NCBI GenBank assembly: GCA_034770075.1
Contig: CM068378.1
Coordinates: 48,016,508-48,080,507, forward strand
Source of the DNA: Aralia elata
Lineage: Eukaryota; Streptophyta; Magnoliopsida; Apiales; Araliaceae
Length of the DNA stretch: 64,000 nt
Direction of reading: 5' to 3'
The first letter of the stretch is position 1. Every line of letters starts with the position of its first letter. Positions 35,452-46,621 of the stretch are shown here, piece by piece. The translations under genes were made by a program, and so were the position numbers. The notes beneath the pieces are model-generated. The model did no database searches. It was not told the origin of the DNA and saw only the letters and a program-made list of their open reading frames with translations.

Positions 35452-35613
35452 ACGGCGCAGCTGCGCCGTTTTAAGCTGCAGGGAGCGTGCAGCTGCGCCC
35501 TTCCCTTGGCAGTTCAGAATACCAGAAGGAGCAAAATTTTATTTTTCCAAGGGGTGACACCCGGCGCAGCTGCGCGGGTTTGTACTACAGAAGTGGCGCA
35601 GTTGCGCCACTTC
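35452..35613. repeat. GC-rich palindromes P3-P6, left LTR
   Basis: Four further cores within 162 bases. 35452-35469 is a perfect 18-base palindrome (ACG...CGT arms). 35481-35505 has GGG/CCC arms around a changed core. 35559-35581 has ACCC/GGGT arms. 35590-35613 has GAAGTG/CACTTC arms around GCGCAGTTGCGC. Each core keeps self-complementary arms although the arms differ in sequence. Confidence 0.87.
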
Positions 35614-36869
35614 GACTCAGTGCCCAGATTGACTCTGTTTCAGTAGAATCCTACAATGTGCATGGCTAAACCTTCCTGGATGCAGCAGCTAAATCCAATC
35701 ACATTGTGTTCTTAGCATACATATTGACTCACATAACAACATAACATCAACTACCAACTAATTAAGAAGAGAATCTCATGCATTTGCCCAGAATTTGCCA
35801 AACTTGAAATTAAAACATACTAAAGCAATATTATTACCTTCTTGAGGCTAACTGCTAACTTGCTCCCAAACTCAGATTGCTCTCTCTCAATTACCCAGAC
35901 AATGCATTTGCTCGTTGTTTCAAACCAAGGGAAGAAGCAAGAAAATGGCGGGCAACAATTTGATTGATAGAGTGGTTGCAAAACACTTTGGAAGCCACTC
36001 TCCTCTTGATCATTTGATTTCTACTGATGGTTTGCAAGGAAAAGAAAACTAGGCTTATATCCTTTTTGCAAAACACGGGAATAAATAAGTGTTGAGACAC
36101 TTATTTTGGGACTTGCTCAATTTATCAGCATTTGCAACTAGCATACATATATACTTAGGTTTAATTCCATTATTGGTTTGTTTTGTAACTTAATGAGGTA
36201 ACCCAAATACATTGTGGTAAATTAGGGATACTTGTATACACATAATCATATAATCCATGTACTTTTATTAGAGTGAAATCTAATTAATTACTAACACCTA
36301 ATATTTAATGTACATTATTATTCCATTATTCCTATAACAGAATATTATTACAATAAACATTCAAGTATTAAAATAATTATTATCTAGCAATTATTAGTTC
36401 ACTTCAATTATTACCTCCTCTAATTAAAATGCACATTTAATAGTCCATATCGCACATCAATATGTCACATAGCATGTTCATGCAATTTAAATGTCACGCA
36501 TATTCAACCTTATTTAATGAATACTCACACATGCTAATGTCAAAAAAAAAATATCATGTCACATAACATTTAATTAAATAAAAGGAGGTTATTAGCCACA
36601 CAATAATTAATTAAGATAACATTAATAATTTCTTTTCTTATTAAATCACTCCTTTATTAAATAAACAAGAAATCATTTTATTGCATCACTATTATGGTGA
36701 CATATCACATATACTCATATTCGAATAAATATTCAATCTTAAATAGAAGAGTCAATAATAATATCATTTAAAATTCTTGGGTATTACATGTATCAATAAA
36801 TAACATTCATCTCATGAATAATAAAACCATTCCATATATGCATACAGAATGGAATGGTTTTAAACTACC

Positions 36870-37785
36870 GACTTCAAAGTCTCGGTCCTGACGATGCAAA
36901 TCTTCATATTTCTTCTGACGATCTTGAGCAGCTACTAATCTAGCTCTTATCGTTGTCACCACATCGGCCGTCTGTTGAATTATTTCTGGCTCCAAGAGTT
37001 GTCGTTCTCCGACTTCATCCTAACACAACGGTATTCTACACTTCCTCCCGTAGAGAGCTTCGTACGGTGGCATACCGATACTCGCGTGATGACTATTATT
37101 GTAAGCGAATTCTACTAAGGGTAAGTGGTCATCCCAGTTCCCTTTGAAATCCATTACGCAAGCTCGAAGCATATATTCTAGCGTTTGTATGGTTCGTTCA
37201 GAGTCCGTCTGTCTGAGGATGGTAAGCGGTACTTAACCTCAATTGTGTCCCCATTCTTTCTTGCAGGCTCTTCCAGAAATTTGACGTGAAACGCAGGTCT
37301 CGATCAGAAACGATAGACACCGGCACTCCATGTCGCGAAACTATTTCCTTTACGTATAAATTTGCTAATTGATTAAGGTTGAAACGAATCTTGATTGGTA
37401 GAAAATGAGTTGTCTTCGTTAGGCGATCCACGATAACCCAAATGGCATCAAAACCCTTCTGTGTGACTGGAAGTCCCACCACGAAATCCATCGTAATGTG
37501 CTCCCATTTCCACTCCGGTATTTCCAGCTGTTGAAGTAGACCACTCGGTCTCTAATGTTCTACTTTGACTCGTTGGCAAGTGAGACATCTACAAACGTAC
37601 TCTGCAACCTCTCGCTTCAGATTGGGCCACCAAAAATGTTGTCGTAAATCCCGGTACATTTTAGTTCCTCCAGGATGAACAAAATATATCGTGCTATGTG
37701 CCTCGCGCAAAATTTCCTCCCTTAGTTCAGTAATAGCGGGCACCCACACTTGATTTTCGAATCTCAAAATACCATTCTTATCCAT
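36870..37785 (-). pseudogene. Gypsy integrase, truncated at the C-terminus
   Basis: It starts with the zinc-binding domain (HPGGTKMYRDLRQHFWWPNL, then CRCLTCQ) and continues into the catalytic core (MDFVVGLP; VSDRDLRFTSNFWKSLQ; HPQTDG, frameshift near 37205, then SERTIQTLEYML with the catalytic Glu). A TAG at 37020-37022 replaces Trp. The frame then runs LLEPEIIQQTADVVTTIRAR to DRDFEVG, where it is fused to LTR-side sequence. The rest of the C-terminus, including any chromodomain, is missing. In intact elements this enzyme inserts the cDNA into the genome. Confidence 0.87.
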
Positions 37786-37830
37786 TCGGAATTTTTCTTC
37801 CTCACTTCATGTTATTCGCTTCTTTATCTT

Positions 37831-38268
37831 CTAGCACTCCCCATCCATTTCTTGTGCTTCTTTGATTCGATCCAATAATGTTGGACAAGCTGCCATCACG
37901 AACAACTTCTCACTGGGCCCTCGAGGTTCCCAAACTTCTATTTCCAATTTTTCTATGTCTCTTATTAACTCCTTCTGAGTTGTCAATGTAAACAGTTTCT
38001 CCCTTCCTTTCCTGCTCAGTGCGTCAGCTACTACGTTGGCTTTTCCCAGGTGATAAAGAATTTCGCACTCGTAATCCTTGATTAATTCCAACCACCTCCT
38101 TTGTCTCATATTTAACTCCTTCTGTGTGAAAATATATTTCAGACTTTTGTGGTCCGTATATATCTCACATTTTTCTCCGTACAAATAATGTCTCCAAATC
38201 TTTAACGCAAATACGACTTCCACTAACTCCAAGTCATGAGTAGGGTATCGTTTTTCGTAATCCTTCAA
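37831..38268 (-). pseudogene. Gypsy RNase H and linker
   Basis: The frame reads KDYEKRYPTHDLELVEVVFA, then LKIWRHYLYGEKCEIYTDHK with the RNase H aspartate, and NVVADALSRK. It continues directly from RT but is separated by a TAA (38269-38271) where relatives have glutamine. RNase H removes the RNA template during reverse transcription. Confidence 0.87.
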
Positions 38269-39321
38269 TTATCGTGACACATATGCAATGACCTTGTCGT
38301 GTTGCATAAGCACACAACTGAGTCCTTTATGCGACGCATCACTATACACCACAAATCCTCCCGTACCATTTGGTAAGGATAATACAGGTGCTTCGCTTAA
38401 CCTCTTCTTCAATTCTTGGAAACATTCTTCGCATTTGTCCGTCCACACGAATTTCACTGTCGTTCTCGTTAGATTAGTCAACGGGATCGCTATCTTAGAA
38501 AAATCTTGGATAAATCTTCGATAGTACCCAGCTAACCCTAGAAAATTTCTTACTTCCGTTGGCGTCCTTGGTTGTTCCCAACCACTAACAGCCTCCACCT
38601 TCGTAGGGCCCATTGAAATCCCATTCTTGTCTATCGCGTGTCCTAAGAATTGAACCTTCTCCATCCAAAATTCGCACTTGGAAAATTTTGCGTACATCTT
38701 CTCCTTCCTTAGTGCTTCCAACACCATCTTCAAATGTTCGGTGTGCTCTTCTTTGGTCTTTGAGTAGATTAGGATGTCATCGATGAAAACTACCACAAAC
38801 TTATCCAAGTATGGCTTGAAAACTCGGTTCATCAAGTCCATGAATGCTGCTGGAGCGTTGGTCAAACAGAACGACATCACTAAAAATTCATAATGTCCAT
38901 ATCGGGTTCGAAATGCCGTCTTCGGAATGTCTTCCTCTCGTACCTTTAGTTGATGATAACCTGTTCGTAGATCTATCTTAGAGAAACACTTTGCTCCCTT
39001 CAATTGATCGAAAAGGTCATATATCCTTGGTAACGGGTATCTATTCTTGATCGTTACTTTGTTCAACTCTCGATAGTCGATACAAAGCGTCATCGATCCA
39101 TCATTCTTTTTGACGAATAACACTGGTGCTCCCCAAGGAGACACACTCGGTCGAATATAACCCTTATCTAATAATTCCTGCAATTGTATCATCAATTCCT
39201 TCATTTCCACTGGTGCCATACGATACAGAGCTTTCGAGATTGGTGCAGTTCCTGGCGCTAAGTCTATTATGAATTCGATTTCTCTGTTCGGCGGAAGGCC
39301 AGGCAGATCATCAGGAATCAC
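38269..39321 (-). pseudogene. Gypsy reverse transcriptase
   Basis: About 350 residues of a Ty3-type RT: GYIRPSVSPWGAPVLFVKKN, then DGSMTLCIDYRELN, the catalytic VVFIDDILIYS, and LGHAIDKNGISMGPTKVEA. The frame is open throughout and ends at the TAA before RNase H. Upstream the junction with protease contains a stop. Part of a single pol polyprotein in active relatives. Confidence 0.92.
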
Positions 39322-39408
39322 ATTTTGGAAATCCCTTACTACTGATATATCTTTCGTTTCTACTCCCTGCTTTTGAGTATCTGCAATGTAGGCTAAATAA
39401 CCTACACA

Positions 39409-40057
39409 TCATTTCTTTAATAATTTCTTGGCCTGCATCATCGTAAGATAACAGGATTGCTTAAGCGATGAGCTACCATAAAATACTACCTTAGACCGAT
39501 TTGAAGTCTGAAGGTTCACACTTTTCTTTCGATAATCGATCATCGCAGCGTGGCTAGATAACCAATCCATTCCTAGTATCTCGTCAAACTCTCCCAGTCT
39601 TATCGGAATCAAGTCTACACTGAGTTCGTGACCTTCTAATGCTTGCAGAATAATTTCGGTAAATGAACTCTATGGAAATTACTTCCTTATTTTCAATCTC
39701 TATGTTCAAAGGATTCTCTAAACGTTCTAGGGGTAAGTTCAAACATGTAGCAAAATCTTCAGACACAAAGGAACAGGTAGCACCCGAATCAAATAATACA
39801 TATGCATTTATATTGTTGATTGGTACAATACCTAACACCACGTCCTTTGCAGCAATTGCGTCTTGGACGGTCATGTTAAAAGTTCGGGCCGTTTCGACCG
39901 GCGATTGGGCTGTGCTGGTCCACCTATCATTAGCTTGCTTCCCCCTTGATTGCTGTTTCCCCCCCCCGGAGTTTCCCTTCTTCGGGCAGTCCTTTGATCT
40001 GGTGTTCAGATCGAGCCGCAACCAAAACATCCCCGAATTTTCTTCGGCTTTAGACAA
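39409..40057 (-). pseudogene. Gypsy aspartic protease region
   Basis: Frame 40057-39584 contains YVLFDSGATCSFVSEDFA with the retropepsin DSGA active site. A second frame, 39612-39409, continues with LGEFDEILGMDWLSSHAAMI, the usual downstream protease motif. A frameshift near 39600-39640 separates them. Confidence 0.85.
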
Positions 40058-40059
40058 TG

Positions 40060-41015
40060 GGGTGCAATGTGCCCTTCCTGGCCGCAGTTAAAACAGACAC
40101 TTCGTCCTTTCCTTCCAGCATTCCCCTTGATGATTCTTTCCACATTTAGGGCATACCTTAGCCCTCTTCTTAAATCCTCCATGAAAACTTCCCGACTGGT
40201 TGCTTCAATTGTTGTTGTTGTTGTTATCCCACTTCCTTTTTCCTAAATTGCTTCCTCCCCTGCTACTTCCCCCACGACTTTCTCCTCCCGAATTCTTAGT
40301 CTTTTTCTCCTTGTTGTACTGACTTAATGCCTCGCTACCTCCCTCAACAATGATCGCCTTCTCCAACAGTGTGGGCAAACGAATCGATTTGAAGAACTGA
40401 CACCTTGTTTGAACAAACCAAGGCTTTAGTCTTAGTTCGAAGCGTCGAGCCTTCCTTTTCTTCGGTGTCGACATAGTGTGTAGCAAATCATGCGAGCTCG
40501 TTGAATCTTGCCGCATACTGAGCTACCGTCATTTCGCCTTGCTTCAATTCCAAGAATTTAAACTCCATCTTATTCTTCATGCTCTTCGAAAAGTAATTCT
40601 CGAAGAACAGGGTGGTAAACCTATCCCAGGCTATCACTCCTTCACCCGCTCTTTGCTAATTGGCTTCCCACCAGTAATTCGCTTCACCCTTCATCATATA
40701 AGTAGCGAATATCGTCTTCTGATCTTCCCCCACTCGAGCAATAGTAAATGCCTTTTCCATTTCCTTGATCCAGGTTTGTGCTTCGATGGGATCGGTAGTT
40801 CCCCTAAACTCGAGCGGTCCTACGCTCTTAAAATCTTTAAAGTTTGCTACTGGCGCAGCGTGGGGGTTGGGGTGTATTGGTTCGTTGTTCCTTCCCCGCA
40901 AGGCTTCTCCTAGCAAGTCTACTAGTCGTTGGATGGGGTCTGCCTGGTTCCCCTCGTTATTGACTGACTCATCCAACTCGGCGATTCTACGTCTGGGCAG
41001 CATCTTCTTCAACAC
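40060..41015 (-). pseudogene. Gypsy gag with CCHC zinc knuckle, broken
   Basis: The N-terminal part (VGPLEFRGTTDPIEAQTWIK, then MEKAFTIARVGEDQKTIF and GEANYWWEAN) is a retrotransposon Gag domain. It is followed by a stop and the continuation WDRFTTLFFENYFS...EMTVAQYAARFNELA, with TGA at 40488-40490 where relatives have Arg. Another frame leads to a Gly/Ser-rich stretch and the zinc knuckle CFNCGQEGHIAPHC near 40060-40110. Gag packages RNA in virus-like particles; this copy cannot be translated intact. Confidence 0.83.
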
Positions 41016-41328
41016 AAAATTTTACTCTTATTTTGTAAGCATATAACTCAGGTATTTCCCTAATGCAGAAATTTAATAATATAGTGATGAAACAAAAACA
41101 TTTATATTCATATGCCAAGTTGTTACATCATGTTGACTTCTTGCATACTGCTATAAATGTTACCTCTATCCCTTAATATTACAAAAGGTGGGGAAAACAT
41201 CAACATACTACCCTTAACATCAAAAAAAGGTTCACATAACAATTCCGTATCTCACACGGTAGATCGGAGTTCACATATCAAAGCACACATAGACATAATA
41301 CTACTACTAGACTACTAATTACTAAGTC

Positions 41329-42078
41329 TCATCCCATCATTCCGCGCTCCACTGCGCTCTGGTACTCCAGCTGCGTGATGTGCGCCACCAGATCCCTGCT
41401 CACAGTGTATCGGGTATGCCCCTGTTCTGTCGGGTAGTTATACACACCATCTACTAATCTCTTCAGAGTTGTGCGAAAAGCATAACCCATCTTATTCGTC
41501 GTCCTTTTCTTGCACCTCACCTCATCCTCGAGGTCGTTAGCTCTGTCATTGGCTTCCTCCCACTTTTCCTGAAAGTGGATCCTATCTATCACTTCCATCT
41601 CTAACTGTATGCGAAAGGCTTCCTTCTCTGTCTTCTCAGACAACTCCCTCTGCTCGGACTCCTCTAGCTTTCCCACCAATTCCACGTTCCTAGCTACCGA
41701 ACGGTGAAAAAGGGCTCCCATCTGAACACCGGCTTCCTTGCGATGTGCAAGCTCCACCTCCATCTCCTGCATATTTAGTTTTTGCTGATCATTTTCCTCC
41801 CTCAGCTTCGGAAGTTCTGCCTCTCTATCTTGGGCTTCAGTTTCTAACTCTAAGATCCGCTCTTCGTACTCCCCCAATATGCGATCCTCGATAGGAGTCT
41901 CATCAGAGTTTGTCTCAGGCTCCTCCTCGATGGGTTCTTCCTCGGGGTCAGACTCTATTTCTATTAGTTCTTCATGGTCAGATTCCACCTCTTCATCTAT
42001 TACAGGTGTCTCATATACCACATGTATATCACGTGGCTCCTCCTTGACAATCCAACCATTTCCTCCCACACTTGTCAT
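41329..42078 (-). CDS. Extra coiled-coil ORF between the 5' LTR and gag
   Basis: An uninterrupted frame of about 249 codons (ATG at 42078; it stays open for six codons further upstream). Residues about 30-85 are very acidic (DEEVESDHEELIEIESDPEE and similar). The middle is predicted coiled coil, rich in E, K, L and R (ELETEAQDREAELPKLREEN). The tail is basic to mixed (RCKKRTTNKMGYAFRTTLKR). It does not resemble gag, protease or pol. It lies between the primer-binding site and gag, on the gag strand, and unlike them has no stop or frameshift. Some plant gypsy lineages carry extra ORFs upstream of gag, but I do not recognise this one and assign no function. Confidence 0.7.
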   Translation of the reverse strand: MTSVGGNGWIVKEEPRDIHVVYETPVIDEEVESDHEELIEIESDPEEEPIEEEPETNSDETPIEDRILGEYEERILELETEAQDREAELPKLREENDQQKLNMQEMEVELAHRKEAGVQMGALFHRSVARNVELVGKLEESEQRELSEKTEKEAFRIQLEMEVIDRIHFQEKWEEANDRANDLEDEVRCKKRTTNKMGYAFRTTLKRLVDGVYNYPTEQGHTRYTVSRDLVAHITQLEYQSAVERGMMG

Positions 42079-42280
42079 CCTACAGCCACAACACAAGACA
42101 AAATAACAAACTCCATCAGAAGGTCAAACAAAACATAAGTTCATTATACATAATGAAAATATATTTCATAATGCTACTAAGTCTTCACGAAAACTCTATA
42201 TGAGTTTTATCTCCTCCTAGTTCCTAAATTCTTCTAAGGTTATAGTCTATGGACTCTCGCTCCTAAGGTTTATAACCTAA

Positions 42281-42294
42281 TGCTCTGATGCCAA
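42281..42294 (-). promoter_or_regulatory. Primer-binding site of the gypsy element
   Basis: On the minus strand TTGGCATCAGAGCA follows the LTR end GTCACA after two bases. It matches the complement of the initiator tRNA-Met 3' end (TGGTATCAGAGC) with one change. Confidence 0.8.
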
Positions 42295-43527
42295 CCTGTG
42301 ACGCCCTCAAATTCTGATGTCACTGTCTCGAATTTGGTTCGTCACGATCTAACTCAAATAACGACATAAAACTAATACAGCGGAAAAGATAGAATAAATT
42401 ACATTGATTTAATATAATTATTCTCGTCCCAAGGTCTCGCAACCGATACTACAATATCATCCAAAAGTCTTGATTTAAACTGAAACATAGCACTAATACA
42501 TAATCTATGCCTAAGCTTATTACATAACCGAATTTAGAAGTCTCAAAGCAACATGGTAAATAATCTCCTTCTTAAGGAGGAACAAAGCTACTCCGTAGTT
42601 TTGCCCTTTCCCTTATCCTTGCCTGAAAGTTCACCTCGCTCTGCCTTAACTGAAAGGTTTGAATAAACCAAGAATGAGCAACGAGTTTGCCCAGCAAGTG
42701 ATATAATATCAAGGATAAACAATTAAAAGTTTGAAGTCTCGAGAATATAAGGGATAGTTCAAGAATATTATGAATTATCAATTATTTCGAATAAAGTTGT
42801 TATGGACAGATAATCTCAATAAGATTCAAGAAATAATTCTATAAAAGTTCGAGATGAAGAACACTGAGTAGTCACAAAGGACTAAGAACTCCTGCTAAAA
42901 TTAACAGTTTTTATACTGAAAATCCAATAAAAACAAGTACACAGGTGATCAGCCTATAGTACCCCAGATTATGCATAACTGTCACATGCTTATAAGTGCG
43001 CACGTCGATTCCCTGACAATATATAATTTTCCCCTTTTATGAGGGTTGTTCATCTCAGTAGATAAAAGTCCTCACCAAGACAATTGAGTAGGGTTAAAGG
43101 AAACTTGCCTTTAGCGTAGTTTATGACTTTACAGCTTATCAACACGACGACGAACTAAGATATCCTATTGTAACATAGTTACGTATATATAAAACGCTTC
43201 CATTAGTCACACATATCAATTACTAGATAATTACCCCTTTCACATAATCAAGTATTTAAGACAAATACGGATACTATATTTGGTATATAACTAGATCGCA
43301 TAATAGCATACTACCATGTTTTGTAGTTTTGAAATGGACGTTAATCCTTACGTTTCGGAAACTCTACTTATAAACCATGTACACGACTTGAAGCACTCAT
43401 GTTATAATACCATTACATATTTGAATACCAAAAACATTGCGACAACTTCTGCTTTACACTTTAGAATCACAATGCAAGCAATCCACAAGGTTCGGATTAC
43501 AAACAGAATCAACTAGACCCAACTGCA

Positions 43528-43597
43528 GGAGGGCGTAGCTGCACTCTAGTTAGGCTTAGGGACGGCGCAGCTGCGCTGTCCCTTGGCCAGACTAGAG
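43528..43597. repeat. GC-rich nested palindromes P1-P2, right LTR
   Basis: Counterpart of 34608-34676. P2 (43559-43582) is unchanged. P1 has decayed at CpG sites. The enclosing arms now read CTCTAGT and ACTAGAG, so both arms changed yet still pair. Confidence 0.83.
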
Positions 43598-44373
43598 TTG
43601 AGCTTTTGTCTTCCTGGTTTCAGTCCATTACTTAGCATACCAAGACATTAACAATTATTATGCACACATGTTAAAGGGGTTTGCATGCTCACGTGATCAT
43701 TTCAAGTTTATATTACTACTTTATAAATCTTTAATTTAGAACTTCGGCACAATAATGTCAAACAAGTTTAAGAATCCACGTAACTTACCATACTAAGTAC
43801 TTATTCATATACAAGGGTTATACCATCTAAAATATGCATGCTCATGTGTTCACATCATATATACTTAGTTTACATAGTTTCACAACTTGGGAATTTGCTT
43901 AAATTCATGCTTGAACGATGCAATGCTATAACATACTAAAGGAACACACATACACATCATGTTTGGGGAATATCCGAGTACTAACATGCATGTCCAACAC
44001 CTTAGAATGGAGTTATCATTATAATTATGCATGTTTGTTTCAAAATGTCCAAGTCTGCCTTTAAAAGTCGTTTACAACTAGGTCGTGGTCATCTAGCACA
44101 CATGAAGCATCTTGAAACCTTATGTCATGCATAATCAGACCATATACACATGTTCGTATGATCAGGACTTACACATTGTAAGTTTTGGTAAAGTCTAGTT
44201 TCAAAACTATACGTTTCCTTTAGAAAAACACATACAAATTTGAAGTTATGATGGTCATGCTATGCAAAGGGACCTTACACTACATGCTTCACATATTTTC
44301 AGGCATGTCTAAGTTAACTAACCACGTTAGTAAATATCAAATCATAGCAGAATCAAGTGCTCCTGACTAGTGC

Positions 44374-44535
44374 ACGGCGCAGCTGCGCCGTTTTAAGCTG
44401 CAGGGCGCGCGCAGCTGCGCCCTTCCCTGGGCAGTTCAGAATACCAGAAGTAGCAAAAATTTATTTTTCCAAGGGGTGACACCCGGTGCAGCTGCATGGG
44501 TTTGTACTACAGAAGTGGCACAACTATGCCACTTC
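44374..44535. repeat. GC-rich palindromes P3-P6, right LTR
   Basis: Counterpart of 35452-35613. P3 (44374-44391) is identical. P4 keeps CAGGG/CCCTG arms. P5 reads GGTGCAGCTGCATGG. P6 reads GGCACAACTATGCC inside intact GAAGTG/CACTTC arms. Most changes are CG to TG or CA, typical of decay at methylated cytosines. Confidence 0.83.
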
Positions 44536-45914
44536 GACTCAGTGCCTAGATTGACTCTGTTTCAGCAGAATCCTACAATGTGCATGGCTAAACCTTCCTG
44601 GATGCAGCTCAATCCAATCACATTGTGTTCTTAGCATACATATTGACTCACATAACAACATAGCATCAACTATCAACTAATTAAGAAGAGAATCTCATGC
44701 ATTTGCCAAGAATTTGCCAAACTTGAAATTAAAACATACTAAAGCAATATTATTACCTTCTTGAGGCTAACTTCTAATTTGCTCCCAAACTCAGATTGCT
44801 CTCTCGCAATTACTGAACTCACACTCTAATAAACTTATCAGATAATTTAACAAAGAAAATTTGGGAGGAGGATGAGCTCTAATTTATAGAAAGTTAATTA
44901 CCCAGACAATGCATTTGCTCGTTGTTTCAAACCAAGGGAAGAAGTAAGAAAAAATGGCGGGCGGGCAACAATTTGATTGATAGAGTGGTTGCAAAACACT
45001 GTGGAAGCCACTCTCCTCTTGATCATTTGATTTCTACTGATGGTTTGCAAGGAAAAGAAAACTAGGCTTATAGCTTTTTTGCAAAACACGGGAATGAATA
45101 AGTGTTGAGACACTTATTTTGGGACTTGCTTAATTTATCGGCATTTGCAACTAGCATACATATATACTTAGGTTTAATTCCATTATTGGTTTGTTTTGTA
45201 AGTTAACGAGGTAACCCTAATACATTGTGGTAAATTAGGGATACTTGTATACACATAATCATATAATCCATGTACTTTTAATAGAGTGAAATCTAATTAA
45301 TTACTAACACCCAATATTTAATGTACATTATTATTCCATTATTCCTATAACAGAATATTATTACAATAAACATTCAAGTATTAAAATAATTATTATCTAG
45401 CAATTATTAGTTCACTTCAATTATTACCTCCTCTAATTAAAATGCACAATTAATAGTCCATATCGCATATCAATATGTCACATAGCATGTTCATGCAATT
45501 TAAATGTCACGCATATTCAACCTTATTTAATGAATACTCACACATGCTAATGTAAAAAAAAAATATCATGCCACATAACATTTAATTAAATAAAAGGAGG
45601 TTATTAGCCACACAATAATTAATTAAGATAACATTAATAATTTCTTTTCTTATTAAATCACTCCTTTATTAGATAAACGAGAAATCATTTTATTGCATCA
45701 CTATTATGGCGACATATCACATATACTCATATTCGAATAAATATTCAATCTTAAATAGAAGAGTCAATAATAATATCATTTAAAATTCTCGGGTATTACA
45801 TGTATCAATAAATAACATTCATCTCATGAATAATAAAACCATTCCATATATGCATTGATATCATTTAATGGGTAATTAAAAGTTTACTAGAAATCCAATT
45901 TTGAAACAAAATAA

Positions 45915-46330
45915 ACTCCTTTATTTTAATCAAAATTTAAATCATAATAAACTTATTTATTTTATTTTATCCAATTTTGAATAAAAATAAGCTCCTTTAT
46001 TTTTAATCAAATTTCAAATCAAAATAAACTTCTTTATTTTAATTAACATGGAAACCAATTTCAAGTTCAAAATAAACTCCTTTATTTTAACTTAAAATTG
46101 CTTGGAAAAATAAAATATGTTAAATCATATTCTTTATCAAAATAAACATCTTTATTTTTAAGGAAACATGGAATCCTATTCCATATGTGAATAAACTCCA
46201 TTATTCTAGGAAACATGGAATCTTATTCTATATGTGAATAAACTTCTTTATTCTAGTTAACGTAGAATCCAATTCCAAGTTCAAATAAAACTTTTAATTT
46301 TAATTATATTCCAATTCAAAATAAACCTTT
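45915..46330 (-). repeat. About ten AATAAAC...TTTATT units
   Basis: Degenerate units of 30-60 bp each carrying AATAAACTCCTTTATT or a variant, a six-base inverted repeat around a four-base loop. Confidence 0.7.
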
Positions 46331-46383
46331 TATCTTAATAGAAAATAAATAAAATAAAAATAAAAAATTTTCAAAATCTACAG

Positions 46384-46508
46384 ACCGGCGCGGTCGCGCT
46401 CCAAAATGAACTAGGAGCGGCGCGGCCGCGCTGTACCCCTAGAAACAATTTTTGGGATCGGGCGCGGCCGCGCTCCAGAATGAACAGGAAGCGGCACGGC
46501 CGCACTGC
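46384..46508. repeat. GCGCGGCCGCGC palindrome island in the copia-like leader
   Basis: Four related cores within 125 bases of AT-rich DNA: two perfect GCGCGGCCGCGC (46420-46431 and 46462-46473), one GCGCGGTCGCGC and one GCACGGCCGCAC. GCTCC and GGAGC (or GGAAGC) stand between neighbours and can also pair. Confidence 0.85.
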
Positions 46509-46609
46509 GTAGCAGAGTTCGAAATTTTTTTCTTTGCCCAAAAAATCGATCCAATCGCATACCCATACATATATGAAATCATCATAATCGATAATTAGCA
46601 CAAGGTTAG

Positions 46610-46621
46610 GCTCTGATACCA
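46610..46621 (-). promoter_or_regulatory. Primer-binding site (tRNA-Met type)
   Basis: TGGTATCAGAGC on the minus strand, one base from the LTR end CCTAACA. Confidence 0.85.

Larger units (their letters stand above)
34317..36788 (-). repeat. 3' LTR of the gypsy element (truncated)
   Basis: It matches the right LTR from about base 43236 onward. The end near 36788 reads, on the minus strand, TGTAATACCCAAGAATTTTA. The promoter-side segment containing the TATA box of the right LTR has been deleted here (about 80 bases near 35900). At 34317-34321 the bases TCACA are common to the last array unit and the LTR. Confidence 0.8.
42297..45800 (-). repeat. 5' LTR of the gypsy element
   Basis: On the minus strand it begins TGTAATACCCGAGAATTTTA and ends GAGGGCGTCACA, next to a tRNA-Met-type primer-binding site. 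A CTATAAATTAGAG motif near 44880-44892 is a likely TATA box, so the part from about 44860 down to 42297 would be transcribed leader (R-U5). The exact outer end is uncertain because 58 further bases (to 45858) also match the left copy. Confidence 0.75.
34317..45858 (-). mobile_element. Degenerate Ty3/gypsy (chromovirus-like) retrotransposon
   Basis: Two long direct repeats (left 34317-36788, right 42297-45800, both extended by 58 shared bases) flank gag-pol genes read on the minus strand in the order extra ORF, gag, protease, RT, RNase H, integrase, which is the gypsy order. A primer-binding site lies next to the right (5') LTR. The outer 0.9 kb of the left LTR is missing at its junction with the tandem array, and integrase is joined directly to the 3' LTR region by a deletion. 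Frameshifts and stops are scattered through the genes, so the element is inactive. Confidence 0.88.

Noticed and set aside
41879..42106. Serine-rich plus-strand frame
   Set aside because: It is the antisense shadow of the acidic coiled-coil ORF.
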